Of a DNA stretch of 32,519 bases, positions 8,274 to 16,545 are shown one piece after another. Made by a program: the position numbers and the translations under genes. The notes beneath the pieces are model-generated. The model was not told the DNA's origin. It was given only the letters and a program-made list of their open reading frames with translations, and did not search any database. The stretch is from Deltaproteobacteria bacterium (GTDB lineage: Bacteria > Desulfobacterota > Syntrophobacteria > Syntrophobacterales > Syntrophobacteraceae), in contig JAKAJS010000167.1 of assembly GCA_021813685.1 (NCBI GenBank), forward strand, positions 1-32,519. Direction: 5' to 3'. Position 1 is the first letter of the stretch. Each line of letters begins with the position of its first letter.

Positions 8274-9044
8274 TCAAGCCTTGGGAGCGGCGGCTTTGCC
8301 GCTCTTTTCGGCGCGCAGCGCATCGAGAAGCTCTCTTTGGACTTCCTGGATCTCGACGAGCAACTCCCACTGGTGGGACATGATGTGATCGACCTTTTGG
8401 TGCAGGTGGCGGATCTCCAGTTCGGCCTTGAGATTTACCTGGTAATCGTGGGTAGCGTGGAGGCGGTCCCTGTCTTCCTGGCGGTTCTGGCTCATCATGA
8501 TAATGGGGGCCTGGATGGCCGCTAAGCATGACAACACGAGATTTAACAGAATAAAGGGATAGGGATCGAACGGGCGGGCCCCGAGGAGAAAGGAGTTGAC
8601 AGCCATCCACACGACAAGGACCGCGCAGAAAATGGAAATGAATACCCAGCTGCCGCCAAAATCGGCGATTTTATCGGCCAGCCTCTGGCCCAGCGTCAGT
8701 TTCGCATCCGCATCCTCGATGGGGTTCGTAGCGAGAATATCCTGCTGTTTTATGCTTTCGACGACTTCGCGTTCGAGGGTGGTAAGCTCGCCCTTCTCCT
8801 TTGCGATGAATTCTTCGACATACCGGGTGCGGTATTTCTGAAGATCGCTTTCACAAATCCAGCCCCGCTCATCCCATCTGCCGACATCTTTTGCGATGAA
8901 CTCCCCGAGGGCAGGTCTTACCAGAACGCCTGCTCTTAGCTCCGAACAGGCGCGAGCGCCGCAGAGCTGACAAACTTGCTCCACGCCCGCCGACCGCATC
9001 CCGGTTGTTTCCGGGCACTCCGACCCGATTTTCCTCGATTCCAT
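8274..9044 (-). CDS. DUF1003 family membrane protein
   Basis: 256 aa. A cysteine cluster CQLCGARAC (residues about 24-32) at the N-terminus may bind metal. It is followed by a helical linker (about 60-100), two transmembrane helices (about 125-150 and 160-185, containing FDPYPFILLNLVLSCLAAIQAP) and the DUF1003 hallmark IIMMSQNRQEDRDRLHA with LKAELEIRHLHQKVDH after it. The biochemical function of DUF1003 is unknown. The ATG at 9044 lies 10 bases beyond the mscS-like stop with a GAGGGGGGTGA site, so I prefer it to the frame's earlier start at 9098, which would overlap the channel gene. It is co-transcribed with the channel, which suggests a role in the same envelope response. Confidence 0.85.
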   Translation of the reverse strand: MESRKIGSECPETTGMRSAGVEQVCQLCGARACSELRAGVLVRPALGEFIAKDVGRWDERGWICESDLQKYRTRYVEEFIAKEKGELTTLEREVVESIKQQDILATNPIEDADAKLTLGQRLADKIADFGGSWVFISIFCAVLVVWMAVNSFLLGARPFDPYPFILLNLVLSCLAAIQAPIIMMSQNRQEDRDRLHATHDYQVNLKAELEIRHLHQKVDHIMSHQWELLVEIQEVQRELLDALRAEKSGKAAAPKA

Positions 9045-9054
9045 TTCACCCCCC

Positions 9055-11661
9055 TCAGGTCGTTTTCTCCGGCAGTGCGAGCTCTTCTTTTTCCTCACCC
9101 TTCACACCGTTTTTGCGTTCATCTATTATATGAAGGTCCCGCTGCGGGAAAGGAATTTCAATGCCCTTTTCCTTAAAGGCCTTAAAGATCGCGGTGTTGA
9201 TCTCATGGGTTGCCGGGTTGCGGTCGCCCGGCACGCGTACGAACACCCAAATATTGAAATTCAGGGAACTGTCCCCGTACTCCTTGAAAAAGACCTGGGG
9301 CGGAGGCTCTTTCATTACGCGTGGGTTGGCATTGCAGATTTCGAGCAGCAGGTCTGTCACCATGGTAACGTCGGAGTTGTAGCCCACACCGACCGTCAGG
9401 GTCAGGCGATTGGGCCCGAGTCCGTGGTGTGTCCAGTTCACAATCTTTCCGGAAAGAAGGTCCGAGTTGGGGATGATCAGCACGTAGCGATCGAAGGTTT
9501 GAAAAACTGTGCTGCGGATCTTTATCGCCTTAACCTCTCCCCACTGCCCGTCGACAACGAGCATATCCCCCACCTTGATGGGGCGTTCGAACAGGAGAAC
9601 CAGACCGCTGACAAAATTCGCGATGACGTTCTGAAGGCCCAGGCCCGCTCCAATGCCCATTGCCCCGGCAAGCAGCGCCAGGCTTGCCAGCGGAAACCCG
9701 AGGATATTCATGGCCAGAAGGACCCCGGAGATGATTATCCCGTACTGAAGGATTGTCGCTATCGAGTACTGGACGCCCTGATCCCAGCCGGTGCGCGGAA
9801 ACACCCGGTCCCGCAGAACTGTTCTGGCGAGACCGGCGCCCTTGAAGATAATGTAGAGGACCAAAGAGGCTGCCAAGACATTGAGGGGGCTAAGATGCAA
9901 CGAGCCCAGACGGACCTCTTTACTGAGGTGTCCCATAAGGCGCGTCAACGAATTGAGCCCTATCCCCCAGGCCCACAGAAGAGCGGCTAGAGAGCCTGCG
10001 AGAAGCGCAACCGAAAGAGCCAGCCGGACCGGGAGATAGAACTGTTTGAGTTTCGCTCTCCTGCCCCTGTGGGTTTTGAAAAATACATCCCGTTCGAAGA
10101 GCTCTTTTAAGACTCCCTTTCCTGTCCCGGCAAGCAGCAGGGCGGCAACACTTATGGCTTCGGTAAGCACCGTCGCGTTCACCGTATAGATCGAAAGCGA
10201 CTGAAATCCCAGCAGCTCCATGAAAAGCACGGAAACCAGCAGGAGAAACAGCGCAGACCACAGAAGGCGCAGCCATTTTTCCCAGTTATGGAAGGGAGGG
10301 CGGGCGATGAATTTTTTGAGGTGATTGGGACGCAGCAAAGCGAAGGTCCAAATCAGAACACCCAGTTCGTAGAGGTGGTTGATGAAAAGTTTCACCGTAA
10401 TCGGAAAACTGTCCAGCCAGAGGATGGAAGTGGCGACATATCCCAGGACCACATAGGCCAGGAAAATCTCGAGGTGGAGGCACAAAAGTCTTGCCTTTTC
10501 CGCCTTGATCTGACGAATGGAGCACTTGTCCCCGGTTGTCACGCAAAAGAGGTCCCTTGCCACACGAATGAGCAGGGCGAGCACCAGAAGCCCCGCCAGG
10601 GCGTAGAGCAGGATGAGCGCCGGGGTAGCGGTGAACAATCCCAGGATGGAGTAGACGACCAGCAGCCAGACCAGGCAGGCGATCGGGTGCACCAGAGCAA
10701 CCAGGCTGCAGGTGAAGCTTATGAGCAGGCGAACGCCGATTTCCTTGTCGTCGGTGCGAATACGCTTCATAAACGCCTCGAGGCTGGACTTCACGTGGCG
10801 TGTGCCCCATACCAGGAGACCAATGAGAAACAATAACCCGGCAAGAGGCGCCAGCCTGCCCAAAAGGAACGCCTCGATCTGCCCCGAACGAAGAACCCCG
10901 ATAAACCAGCCCCATGCTTTCCCGGGCAGGGAGCCTACGCTCTTCAAAAGCTCACCCATCTGCTGCCAGAAGGAAAGAGTCTGTCCGCGCTGGAGGAGTT
11001 CCGCCATAAAGGCTTGCTGCAGGTCCCGCAGCCCGGGCAACACACCGTTAAGGAGGCTTTTTTGCTGGTTGACCAGAAGCAGCTCTTTGTTCAAAAAGTG
11101 CATCAGTTCGTTATTTGCCGCGGTGAGTCCGATCTCGGCATCCTCGTATTGCCCGTAGGCCTGATCGATTTGTTTCGACCACACGGCGGGCGCCGTCGAA
11201 CTTTTAAGAATTTTAGTCTGCGCCTTGACGGCGGTCTCTGAGGCGGCCTCTTTGGCCCGGCGCTTCGTAAGTGCTGCTATCTCCTCCCGCAGCGCGTTTG
11301 ATTGGGTGGATAATTGCGTTTCGTTTTGCGTGTAGGTGTTGAGGATTTGGGCGACTATCGGAGGGGAGATGGTCTTGACCGCCATGGCGGTCTTTAGCAT
11401 CGCGACTTTAATCTGCAATTCCTGCAGCTGCTTTTTCGTGTCGGTCAGGCTCGCACGCAGTTGTTCGGTCCGGTCGCGCGCGTCCTTTGCTTTTTCGCGT
11501 AAATTCTTTGCGCCGTCGGTAAATAGACCCGTCATCCATTGCGAATTGACAACCGGCTTCTGCGGGGCCTTGGCCGCTGGTTTCGCAAAAGCGCTCGATG
11601 CCAGCAGTGTCAAAAAGAGGGCGACAAAAAGCGCGCCTCTCGTGCGATGTCCGAACAACAA
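9055..11661 (-). CDS. Large MscS/MscK-type mechanosensitive channel
   Basis: 868 aa. The TTG start at 11661 has AAGGAG five bases upstream and gives a clean signal peptide (HRTRGALFVALFLTLLASSAFA); an earlier TTG at 11700 lacks such a site. Residues about 40-200 form a periplasmic coiled coil (heptad-rich, many Q/K/E). A series of about ten membrane helices spans roughly 250-620. The MscS core follows: pore helix GAMGIGAGLGLQNVIANFVSG, then LLFERPIKVGDMLVVDGQWG, IRSTVFQTFDRYVLIIPN and the beta/alpha C-terminal domain to about 830. Such channels release solutes on hypo-osmotic shock. The long extracytoplasmic N-terminus places it with MscK/YnaI-like relatives. The gene lies upstream of the DUF1003 gene, with nearly abutting ends. 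Confidence 0.9.
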   Translation of the reverse strand: MLFGHRTRGALFVALFLTLLASSAFAKPAAKAPQKPVVNSQWMTGLFTDGAKNLREKAKDARDRTEQLRASLTDTKKQLQELQIKVAMLKTAMAVKTISPPIVAQILNTYTQNETQLSTQSNALREEIAALTKRRAKEAASETAVKAQTKILKSSTAPAVWSKQIDQAYGQYEDAEIGLTAANNELMHFLNKELLLVNQQKSLLNGVLPGLRDLQQAFMAELLQRGQTLSFWQQMGELLKSVGSLPGKAWGWFIGVLRSGQIEAFLLGRLAPLAGLLFLIGLLVWGTRHVKSSLEAFMKRIRTDDKEIGVRLLISFTCSLVALVHPIACLVWLLVVYSILGLFTATPALILLYALAGLLVLALLIRVARDLFCVTTGDKCSIRQIKAEKARLLCLHLEIFLAYVVLGYVATSILWLDSFPITVKLFINHLYELGVLIWTFALLRPNHLKKFIARPPFHNWEKWLRLLWSALFLLLVSVLFMELLGFQSLSIYTVNATVLTEAISVAALLLAGTGKGVLKELFERDVFFKTHRGRRAKLKQFYLPVRLALSVALLAGSLAALLWAWGIGLNSLTRLMGHLSKEVRLGSLHLSPLNVLAASLVLYIIFKGAGLARTVLRDRVFPRTGWDQGVQYSIATILQYGIIISGVLLAMNILGFPLASLALLAGAMGIGAGLGLQNVIANFVSGLVLLFERPIKVGDMLVVDGQWGEVKAIKIRSTVFQTFDRYVLIIPNSDLLSGKIVNWTHHGLGPNRLTLTVGVGYNSDVTMVTDLLLEICNANPRVMKEPPPQVFFKEYGDSSLNFNIWVFVRVPGDRNPATHEINTAIFKAFKEKGIEIPFPQRDLHIIDERKNGVKGEEKEELALPEKTT

Positions 11662-12050
11662 AATGACTCCTTTGCCTTCCCGGTGTGCTCGAAGCCCCAA
11701 GGCTACCCCAAAAAAACCCCGTTGGTCAAGTTGCCCGGATTACACCCAGGGGTATTCCGTTCCGGCTCGCGTCCATCCGGAAACCCTCCAAGGCGTCGGG
11801 GGGGATCGGGGCTGACTCCCCCTTTAGTCTTTCATGTTAGCTCGGAACACCCGAATACATGAAAAGATTCGTAGCGCCGTGCTTCCTGCTTCCAAATTTT
11901 TTCTTCAGATCGTCACGGCGCGTTCCGATATTGTTGTCGGGCACATGAAAAGGAGCCGGGAATAGGGGCCATAGTGGTCCCTCCCTTCTCGGCTCCCCCC
12001 ATTTTTCGGAGCCGGGCTGCAGATTTTCCGAGGAGAAACTTACATTGCGT
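11662..12050. other. Intergenic region upstream of the channel gene
   Basis: No gene is supported. It contains an 8-bp perfect inverted repeat GCGCCGTG/CACGGCGC with a 33-base loop (11874-11921) and the terminator at 11952-11996. The promoter of the channel gene should lie in this gap, but I could not pick one out with confidence. Confidence 0.4.
11952..11996 (-). terminator. Terminator downstream of the PilZ gene (possibly bidirectional)
   Basis: The inverted repeat GGAGCCGGGAA (11952-11962) with TTCTCGGCTCC (11986-11996) forms a stem with one mismatch. On the minus strand it is followed by TTTTC and on the plus strand by CCCCATTTTT, so it could stop transcription either way. It sits 55 bases beyond the PilZ gene stop. 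Confidence 0.6.
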
Positions 12051-12707
12051 TCAGGAAGGAACCGATTTTATCATTTCTACAATGTAGGAATGTAGCGCTT
12101 CCGTGGTTTCTGCGTCGTTATTGTCGCTGAATTTTATACCCAGCAGGATTTCCGACCCGTAGCGACTGACGTGCAAAATTTCGCCGAACAACCCTTTTTT
12201 CCCGGCGCTGCCAGGCAATTCGAACTCCAGAAGCACCTCTTTTTTCACATCGAACAGTTTTGCCTGGGCGGGCTGGCTCAATTGGAAGGCAAATCTACAA
12301 CCACCGGTGCTCACGTCCTCCATTACGCCGCGGTATTCCTTGTGTTCGGACACGGTCACGAGTTTGCACGGAAAACTGCACTCGGCCCGGAAGGCATTGC
12401 GCAGATCGCGGATTTTTTCAAGCATTTCCGGATAGGCAACGATCAACAACCAGGCGGATTTGCGGATGAAGTCGGTAACTGCGGCCTTGAACCGGACCAC
12501 AGTTCCCGCAGTACAAAACATTCCGGTAACGGTGGGAGAGCCGCCGAGAAGGTCGCCGATCTCCGAAGACCTGGGAACGTCGATAACCAGATATTCCCGC
12601 GGTTTGAAACCAATAAAAAGGCCTCGAAACGACCGATCTCTCACACTCAGGTTCAAAAACCTGCTCGTGTCCGTCAATAATCCTTTAAACGCCTTCTCCT
12701 TGTCCAT
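12051..12707 (-). CDS. YcgR-like PilZ domain protein (c-di-GMP receptor)
   Basis: 218 aa. An N-terminal YcgR-N-like (flagellar brake) domain spans about 1-95 (RGLFIGFKPREYLVIDVP, FKAAVTDFIRKSAWLLIVAYP). A PilZ domain with both ligand-binding signatures follows: RNAFR (RxxxR) near 103-107 and DVSTGG (DxSxxG) near 131-136. Such proteins bind c-di-GMP and modulate motility or surface-polymer production. The ATG at 12707 has GGGGGG-rich upstream bases acting as ribosome site. It lies 78 bases downstream of the diadenylate cyclase gene on the same strand and is followed by a terminator, so the two genes probably form one transcript. Confidence 0.88.
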   Translation of the reverse strand: MDKEKAFKGLLTDTSRFLNLSVRDRSFRGLFIGFKPREYLVIDVPRSSEIGDLLGGSPTVTGMFCTAGTVVRFKAAVTDFIRKSAWLLIVAYPEMLEKIRDLRNAFRAECSFPCKLVTVSEHKEYRGVMEDVSTGGCRFAFQLSQPAQAKLFDVKKEVLLEFELPGSAGKKGLFGEILHVSRYGSEILLGIKFSDNNDAETTEALHSYIVEMIKSVPS

Positions 12708-12785
12708 AAAAACACCCCCCGGGGTCAGGAAGCCTGCGGTCTGGCCGGCACGCGAGGCGACCGCACAAGTTCAAGTCCGCTCTCG

Positions 12786-14117
12786 TCAAAAATCCAGAAT
12801 GCTCGTTGCGACACAATCCCAATAGGTGACGCCGCCGTCTATCCATTTCACAAACCGTACCATCCGGTCCTGAGAAATCACAATGGCGATCGCGTCGTGG
12901 ACGGCATGGCAAAAACGAAACGCCGAGCGATGGCGGGCGCCGAAACTTCCGCTGTGAACCTGTTCTCTTTGGGTTCCCTCGACGTCCAAAGCCCGGGCAA
13001 CTGTTCTCACACCTTTCAGCCCCCCTGAGATCATGGCCCCGAACCCGACCAGATCAAAGCCTTCGCTGAACACTACGGCACCATCCACGGCGGACAAATC
13101 CGCAAAAAAATGAGCGAGATCGGTGACCGCCTCATCGCAGAGTCCAAGCGCTTCGTCGTTGCTCGCCACATATTCGCTCCAGCCCACTGGCGCGCCTGCC
13201 CCGGCTTTTGCGCCATACACTTCGGCAAGCGTATTCATGAGGTTTACCGCCAGGGTCTGGAATCGTTTCCGTGAGGCCTCATCGGTCACCCTGTACTCGA
13301 TGTTCAAAAAGGAATTTTCCTCGAAGGCCCGAGAGGCTATTTCCGGGGGAACCACAAGGATTGTGCCCCCATGCCCGGAACTTCTGACCGAACTGATAAT
13401 GCGCCTCACCACCTGTTGGGCGATTGACCTTACGATAGCGGGGTCGAGATCGGCCCAGGGTTTTTTGGCTGCCTTTTTTGCCTCCAGGTGCAGCCTCCAC
13501 AGCCTGGAGCGAACCGGTGCAAAATTAGCGGGAAGCCAGCGGGAATCGAAGACTTCATTTGTGGGGGAAAGGACCTTTCCGCGATGCAAAGTCGCAATCG
13601 TGGCAGGCCCCCGGCAGACGGTCAGACGACCGGGATCGGTCACATAAATGACCAGTGAACCAGGCAGAGGGGGTGCTGTCACTTTTCCGCCGTATACATT
13701 CTGAACCCACCGGGTTCCCGAATGGACGATGCCCCAGATGTGCAACCCGTCTTTTGGACCACAGCCCACCCCGATCATGGACCGATAGAAGTCGACTGCG
13801 GGCGAGAGCCGTTGCAGGTGGAACTCGTCAAAGGGGCGCGGCTCGGTAAACAGGAGCCTGTGCAGTCCTCCGGGGGGGCCATCGCCTCCGTTGAAGCAGG
13901 TCGAGTCCCGCAGGATGAGGCGGAACCGCACCGGCCTGTTTTCCTCTCTCATAAGGCTTGCCTGGTAACAGCACGAGAGGATGTGCTCGAGAGTGTCGGT
14001 TTCAGGGAGTGGATCCCGGGAGGCGCATTGGGTCCCGGCCACAAATCCCGATATCGGATTTTCGCCCCAGTGGTCGGCGACATACAGGGCAAGATCCATC
14101 GTGTTGGCATGCAACAT
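12786..14117 (-). CDS. Diadenylate cyclase (DAC/DisA_N domain) with large N-terminal domain
   Basis: 443 aa. The C-terminal domain (about 320-430) carries the two hallmarks of DAC cyclases: DGA (345-347, in VDGAVVFSEGFDLVGFGA) and RHR (395-397, in GARHRSAF), followed by HDAIAIVISQD. These enzymes join two ATP into c-di-AMP, a messenger tied to potassium, osmotic and wall homeostasis. The first 300 residues are a soluble domain I do not recognise (with PPGGLHRLLFTEPRPFDEFH), perhaps one of the sensor domains known to precede DAC domains. No membrane helix or DisA-type DNA-binding domain is seen, so it is neither CdaA nor classic DisA. The ATG has a GGAGGA site. It is transcribed with the PilZ gene. 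Confidence 0.85.
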   Translation of the reverse strand: MLHANTMDLALYVADHWGENPISGFVAGTQCASRDPLPETDTLEHILSCCYQASLMREENRPVRFRLILRDSTCFNGGDGPPGGLHRLLFTEPRPFDEFHLQRLSPAVDFYRSMIGVGCGPKDGLHIWGIVHSGTRWVQNVYGGKVTAPPLPGSLVIYVTDPGRLTVCRGPATIATLHRGKVLSPTNEVFDSRWLPANFAPVRSRLWRLHLEAKKAAKKPWADLDPAIVRSIAQQVVRRIISSVRSSGHGGTILVVPPEIASRAFEENSFLNIEYRVTDEASRKRFQTLAVNLMNTLAEVYGAKAGAGAPVGWSEYVASNDEALGLCDEAVTDLAHFFADLSAVDGAVVFSEGFDLVGFGAMISGGLKGVRTVARALDVEGTQREQVHSGSFGARHRSAFRFCHAVHDAIAIVISQDRMVRFVKWIDGGVTYWDCVATSILDF

Positions 14118-14549
14118 ATTTATTCCTCCGATTCCTTTCCAGGGGAGTCAGAGATGATACCGCACGTGAAGCCGGGAGGCAAGAAAAGTGACCGGACGCC
14201 CGAATTACCGCAGTCCTTCCTGTTCTCCCGGAACACCCAAATCAATGGAAGGTTGGCGGCGCGCGCGTTTCTTCCCGCTTCCCGCTTCCCGCTTCCAGTT
14301 CCCTGCTTCCTGCTTCCCGCTCCCTGCTCCCTGCTCCCCGCTTCCCGCTCCCCGCTTCCCGCTTCCCGCTTCCCGCTCCCTGCTCCCTGCTCCCCGCTCC
14401 CCGCTCCCCGCTTCCAGTTCAGGATTTGACTGCCCAAGGTGTGGTGACTACTTTGCTGTTCAGAATTTTTGCCGCGCGAAGTTTTCGGTTCTGCAAGGCG
14501 CCTGCGCCTGTCTGACTCGTCCTGCCAAAAAATCGAAAGGAGCCGAATA
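14118..14549. other. 432-bp divergent intergenic region with heptamer array
   Basis: It lies between the leftward cyclase gene and the rightward PEP-CTERM gene, so it should hold both promoters. A third of it is the 147-bp heptamer array at 14271-14417. I see no protein gene. A proximal promoter for the rightward gene could lie in the AT-richer stretch 14420-14475 but has no clear match. Confidence 0.45.
14271..14417. repeat. Heptamer tandem array B (unit CTTCCCG, 21 copies)
   Basis: Twenty-one consecutive 7-base units with no slip in register. The consensus is CTTCCCG, with variants CTCCCTG, CTCCCCG, CTTCCAG, CTTCCTG and TTCCCTG. One strand is pure pyrimidine apart from the G (and an occasional A) at the end of each unit. 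Unlike elements A, C and D no complementary arm is visible nearby. Variants recur in blocks (CTCCCTG CTCCCTG CTCCCCG appears twice), which suggests internal duplication. Confidence 0.92.
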
Positions 14550-15842
14550 ATGGAGGCCAAACTGAGAGCCTTCTTTCTGACTTCGGCAACCGCTTTTCTG
14601 ATCGCTTTCCCCGCGCATGCCGGCCAGATCGCACCAAACCCCAATTACGCAACGATCGTTGTGAGCGACTCAGAGTATAACAGCGAGGTCCCGTTTGATA
14701 ATTATGGCGTGATTGCGCTCCGTAACTCCGGGGGATTGGCAAACGTTCTGGGAGGCAGCTTCTACAACTACGGCACCGTGGAGAGCGGAGGCTCCCTGGT
14801 AAACTCCCTCGGAGGCGATTTCAACAACTACGCAGACGTAAAAAACTCCGGATATTTGGAAAACAGCGCTGCAGCGTGGAAAAACTACGGCAGACTCGAC
14901 AACACGGGAACGATGAGAAACGCCCAATTTTCCATGAACAACTACGGCACGCTCAACAACTCGGGCACGATGAAAAACGCTGACGGGGTTCTGAGTAACT
15001 ACGGCGTCATCAACAACTCGGGTACCGAGACGCACGACATGGCGGCCCTGGAAAATTCGGGGACTTTTATCAATACGGGCAAGCTCAGCATGGGCGACAT
15101 GTATGGCCTGGATAATTCGGGCAGGCTCAATAACTCGGGCACCCTGATGATCGGCGAATATAGCATCCTCAACAATTCAGGCGCGCTCACCAACACGGGG
15201 ACATTGATCAACACCGTGCTGCAGGGTGCGGGGCCGGCGGGAGTGCACAACACCGGAAACCTTGGCAACTACGGAACGATCACGGGAGGAGGAAACTACC
15301 TGCAAACCGCAGGGAAAACCGTAAACGACGGAAACATGACGCAAACCTCCGTTGACATTACAGGCGGGACGCTCAGCGGAAACGGCAGGATCGACGGCAA
15401 TGTGAACCTGGAGAACGGGGCGACGCTATCTCCGGGCGATCCGGCTGGAACCCTTACGGTCAACGGAAACCTCAGCAGCAGCGGCACCCTGCTGTTCCAC
15501 CTCGGGGGGCTTGACCCCGGCCGGTTCAGCGTGCTGAATATATACGGCAACGCCTTCTTTACCGGAGGCCGCATCAGCTTCACTTTTCTAAACGGCTTTA
15601 CCCCGGCGGCAGGCGATACGTGGGATTTTCTACATGCCAATAGCTTCGGCTGGAACACTCTCAGCTTCGAACTGGACGGTCTGGGCAGCGGATTGGGCTG
15701 GGGCGTGAGCCTTGCAGGAAATGAAGCGACTCTTTCGATCACGGGGGAAGGCAATGTGCCCGAGCCTTCCACCCTGGCACTTCTTTGCGCGGGGCTCGTG
15801 ATTTTGATCAGCGGGGCGCGTCGGCGCCGAGTTTTGCGATGA
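14550..15842 (+). CDS. PEP-CTERM sorted, Asn/Gly-rich repetitive surface protein
   Basis: 430 aa. The signal peptide ends AHA-G at residue 24. Residues about 45-260 are a run of short imperfect repeats built on NYGTLNNSGT / LxNSGxLxNxGT, predicted to stack as a beta-helix. A region about 260-320 (GGTLSGNGRIDGNV, LENGATLSPGD) resembles the beta-helix linkers of adhesins and autotransporters. A C-terminal globular part (about 320-400) is followed by the sorting signal VPEPSTLALLCAGLVILISG and ARRRRVLR. That signal is recognised by exosortase (EpsH/XrtA), which cuts at PEP during export, often linked with exopolysaccharide. The ATG at 14550 has AAAGGAG upstream; an earlier ATG (14469) would bury the signal peptide. 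No exosortase gene is in the window. Confidence 0.88.
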   Translation: MEAKLRAFFLTSATAFLIAFPAHAGQIAPNPNYATIVVSDSEYNSEVPFDNYGVIALRNSGGLANVLGGSFYNYGTVESGGSLVNSLGGDFNNYADVKNSGYLENSAAAWKNYGRLDNTGTMRNAQFSMNNYGTLNNSGTMKNADGVLSNYGVINNSGTETHDMAALENSGTFINTGKLSMGDMYGLDNSGRLNNSGTLMIGEYSILNNSGALTNTGTLINTVLQGAGPAGVHNTGNLGNYGTITGGGNYLQTAGKTVNDGNMTQTSVDITGGTLSGNGRIDGNVNLENGATLSPGDPAGTLTVNGNLSSSGTLLFHLGGLDPGRFSVLNIYGNAFFTGGRISFTFLNGFTPAAGDTWDFLHANSFGWNTLSFELDGLGSGLGWGVSLAGNEATLSITGEGNVPEPSTLALLCAGLVILISGARRRRVLR

Positions 15843-15869
15843 ACCGTTTTTCAAAATGAGGAGAAGAAC

Positions 15870-16148
15870 ATGCCGCTCGTCGAAGATGGACTGAAAATGG
15901 CCCCGCCCATTCTGATCGGAATCGGGGCGCTATTGCTCGCCCCCCTGCTTCTTCCCGCTGCGGGGACGGTCTTGAGACCTTTGGCAAAAGCAACGGTGAA
16001 ATCCGGTCTGCTCGCCGCACAAAAGGGCAGAGAACTCGTATCGGAAGCCATGGAGTCTTTCGAAGACATCGCCGCCGAAGTGAAGGCCGAGTTGATAGCC
16101 GAGCACAGGGGGGCTGCCCCCGCACCGCAACCCGAGGAGGCCCACTAA
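15870..16148 (+). CDS. DUF5132-like small membrane protein
   Basis: 92 aa. One long hydrophobic stretch (residues about 10-32, APPILIGIGALLLAPLLLPA) is followed by an amphipathic helix with RPLAKATVKSGLLAAQKGRE and an acidic coiled tail (ESFEDIAAEVKAELIAE). This matches my memory of the DUF5132 layout, a family without known function. The ATG follows a GGAG site. It lies 27 bases after the PEP-CTERM gene and just before a small open frame. The family assignment is by layout only. Confidence 0.65.
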   Translation: MPLVEDGLKMAPPILIGIGALLLAPLLLPAAGTVLRPLAKATVKSGLLAAQKGRELVSEAMESFEDIAAEVKAELIAEHRGAAPAPQPEEAH

Positions 16149-16149
16149 C

Positions 16150-16341
16150 ATGGCTGCCCGGGAAACCGACGCCTGGCAAGGCATTCTTGCCGAGGAGTTC
16201 CTCTACTTTTTCCGTTCCCGAGGGCCTGCCGCCGGAGTCTCGCTTCTTTCCGGCACACTCGATCTCCACGCATTCTTTCCCCTTCCCGTGGGGGGCTTAA
16301 CCGCTTCTGCCGCCGAGATATCCTCCCATGGCCGGCCATGA
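16150..16341 (+). CDS. Hypothetical small protein (doubtful)
   Basis: 63 codons starting two bases after the preceding stop, with GAGGAGG nine bases upstream of the ATG. The sequence (MAARETDAWQGILAEEFLYF, then a Gly/Ala/Leu-rich part) matches nothing I know. The good ribosome site and tight spacing are the only support. The C-terminal third may not be real coding sequence. Confidence 0.3.
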   Translation: MAARETDAWQGILAEEFLYFFRSRGPAAGVSLLSGTLDLHAFFPLPVGGLTASAAEISSHGRP

Positions 16342-16399
16342 CCGGCTCGATGTTTTCGTAACCCGATCGTCACAAGACCGATTTCATATCGTAACGACC

Positions 16400-16526
16400 A
16401 GTTGGTAATTGTTTCTATCTGCTGGTTGTTGGTTGTTGGCTGCCAGTCCCTGGTTTGCCCGCCATCAATCGAGCAACTAAAAAACCGACAACTAACAACC
16501 AGCAACTAGAAACTGGAAACTATCTC
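16400..16526. repeat. Inverted heptamer repeat element C (GTTGGTT / CAACTAG types)
   Basis: The left arm (16400-16455) reads in sevens as AGTTGGT AATTGTT ... GCTGGTT GTTGGTT GTTGGCT. The right arm (about 16473-16526) reads GCAACTA AAAAACC GACAACT AACAACC AGCAACT AGAAACT GGAAACT, the degenerate complement. The arms can pair over about 50 bases around a short GC spacer. It fills most of the gap before the zinc-ribbon gene. Confidence 0.85.
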
Positions 16527-16545
16527 TTTGGTCCGGGAACCCCTC

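Noticed and set aside
11769..11788. String GTCCATCCGGAAACC shared with 32402-32416
   Set aside because: One 15-base match in a 32-kb window is about what chance predicts; the flanks differ. It might be a mobile-element end but the evidence is too thin.
14271..14417. CRISPR array
   Set aside because: Units are 7 bases without spacers and no cas genes are present.
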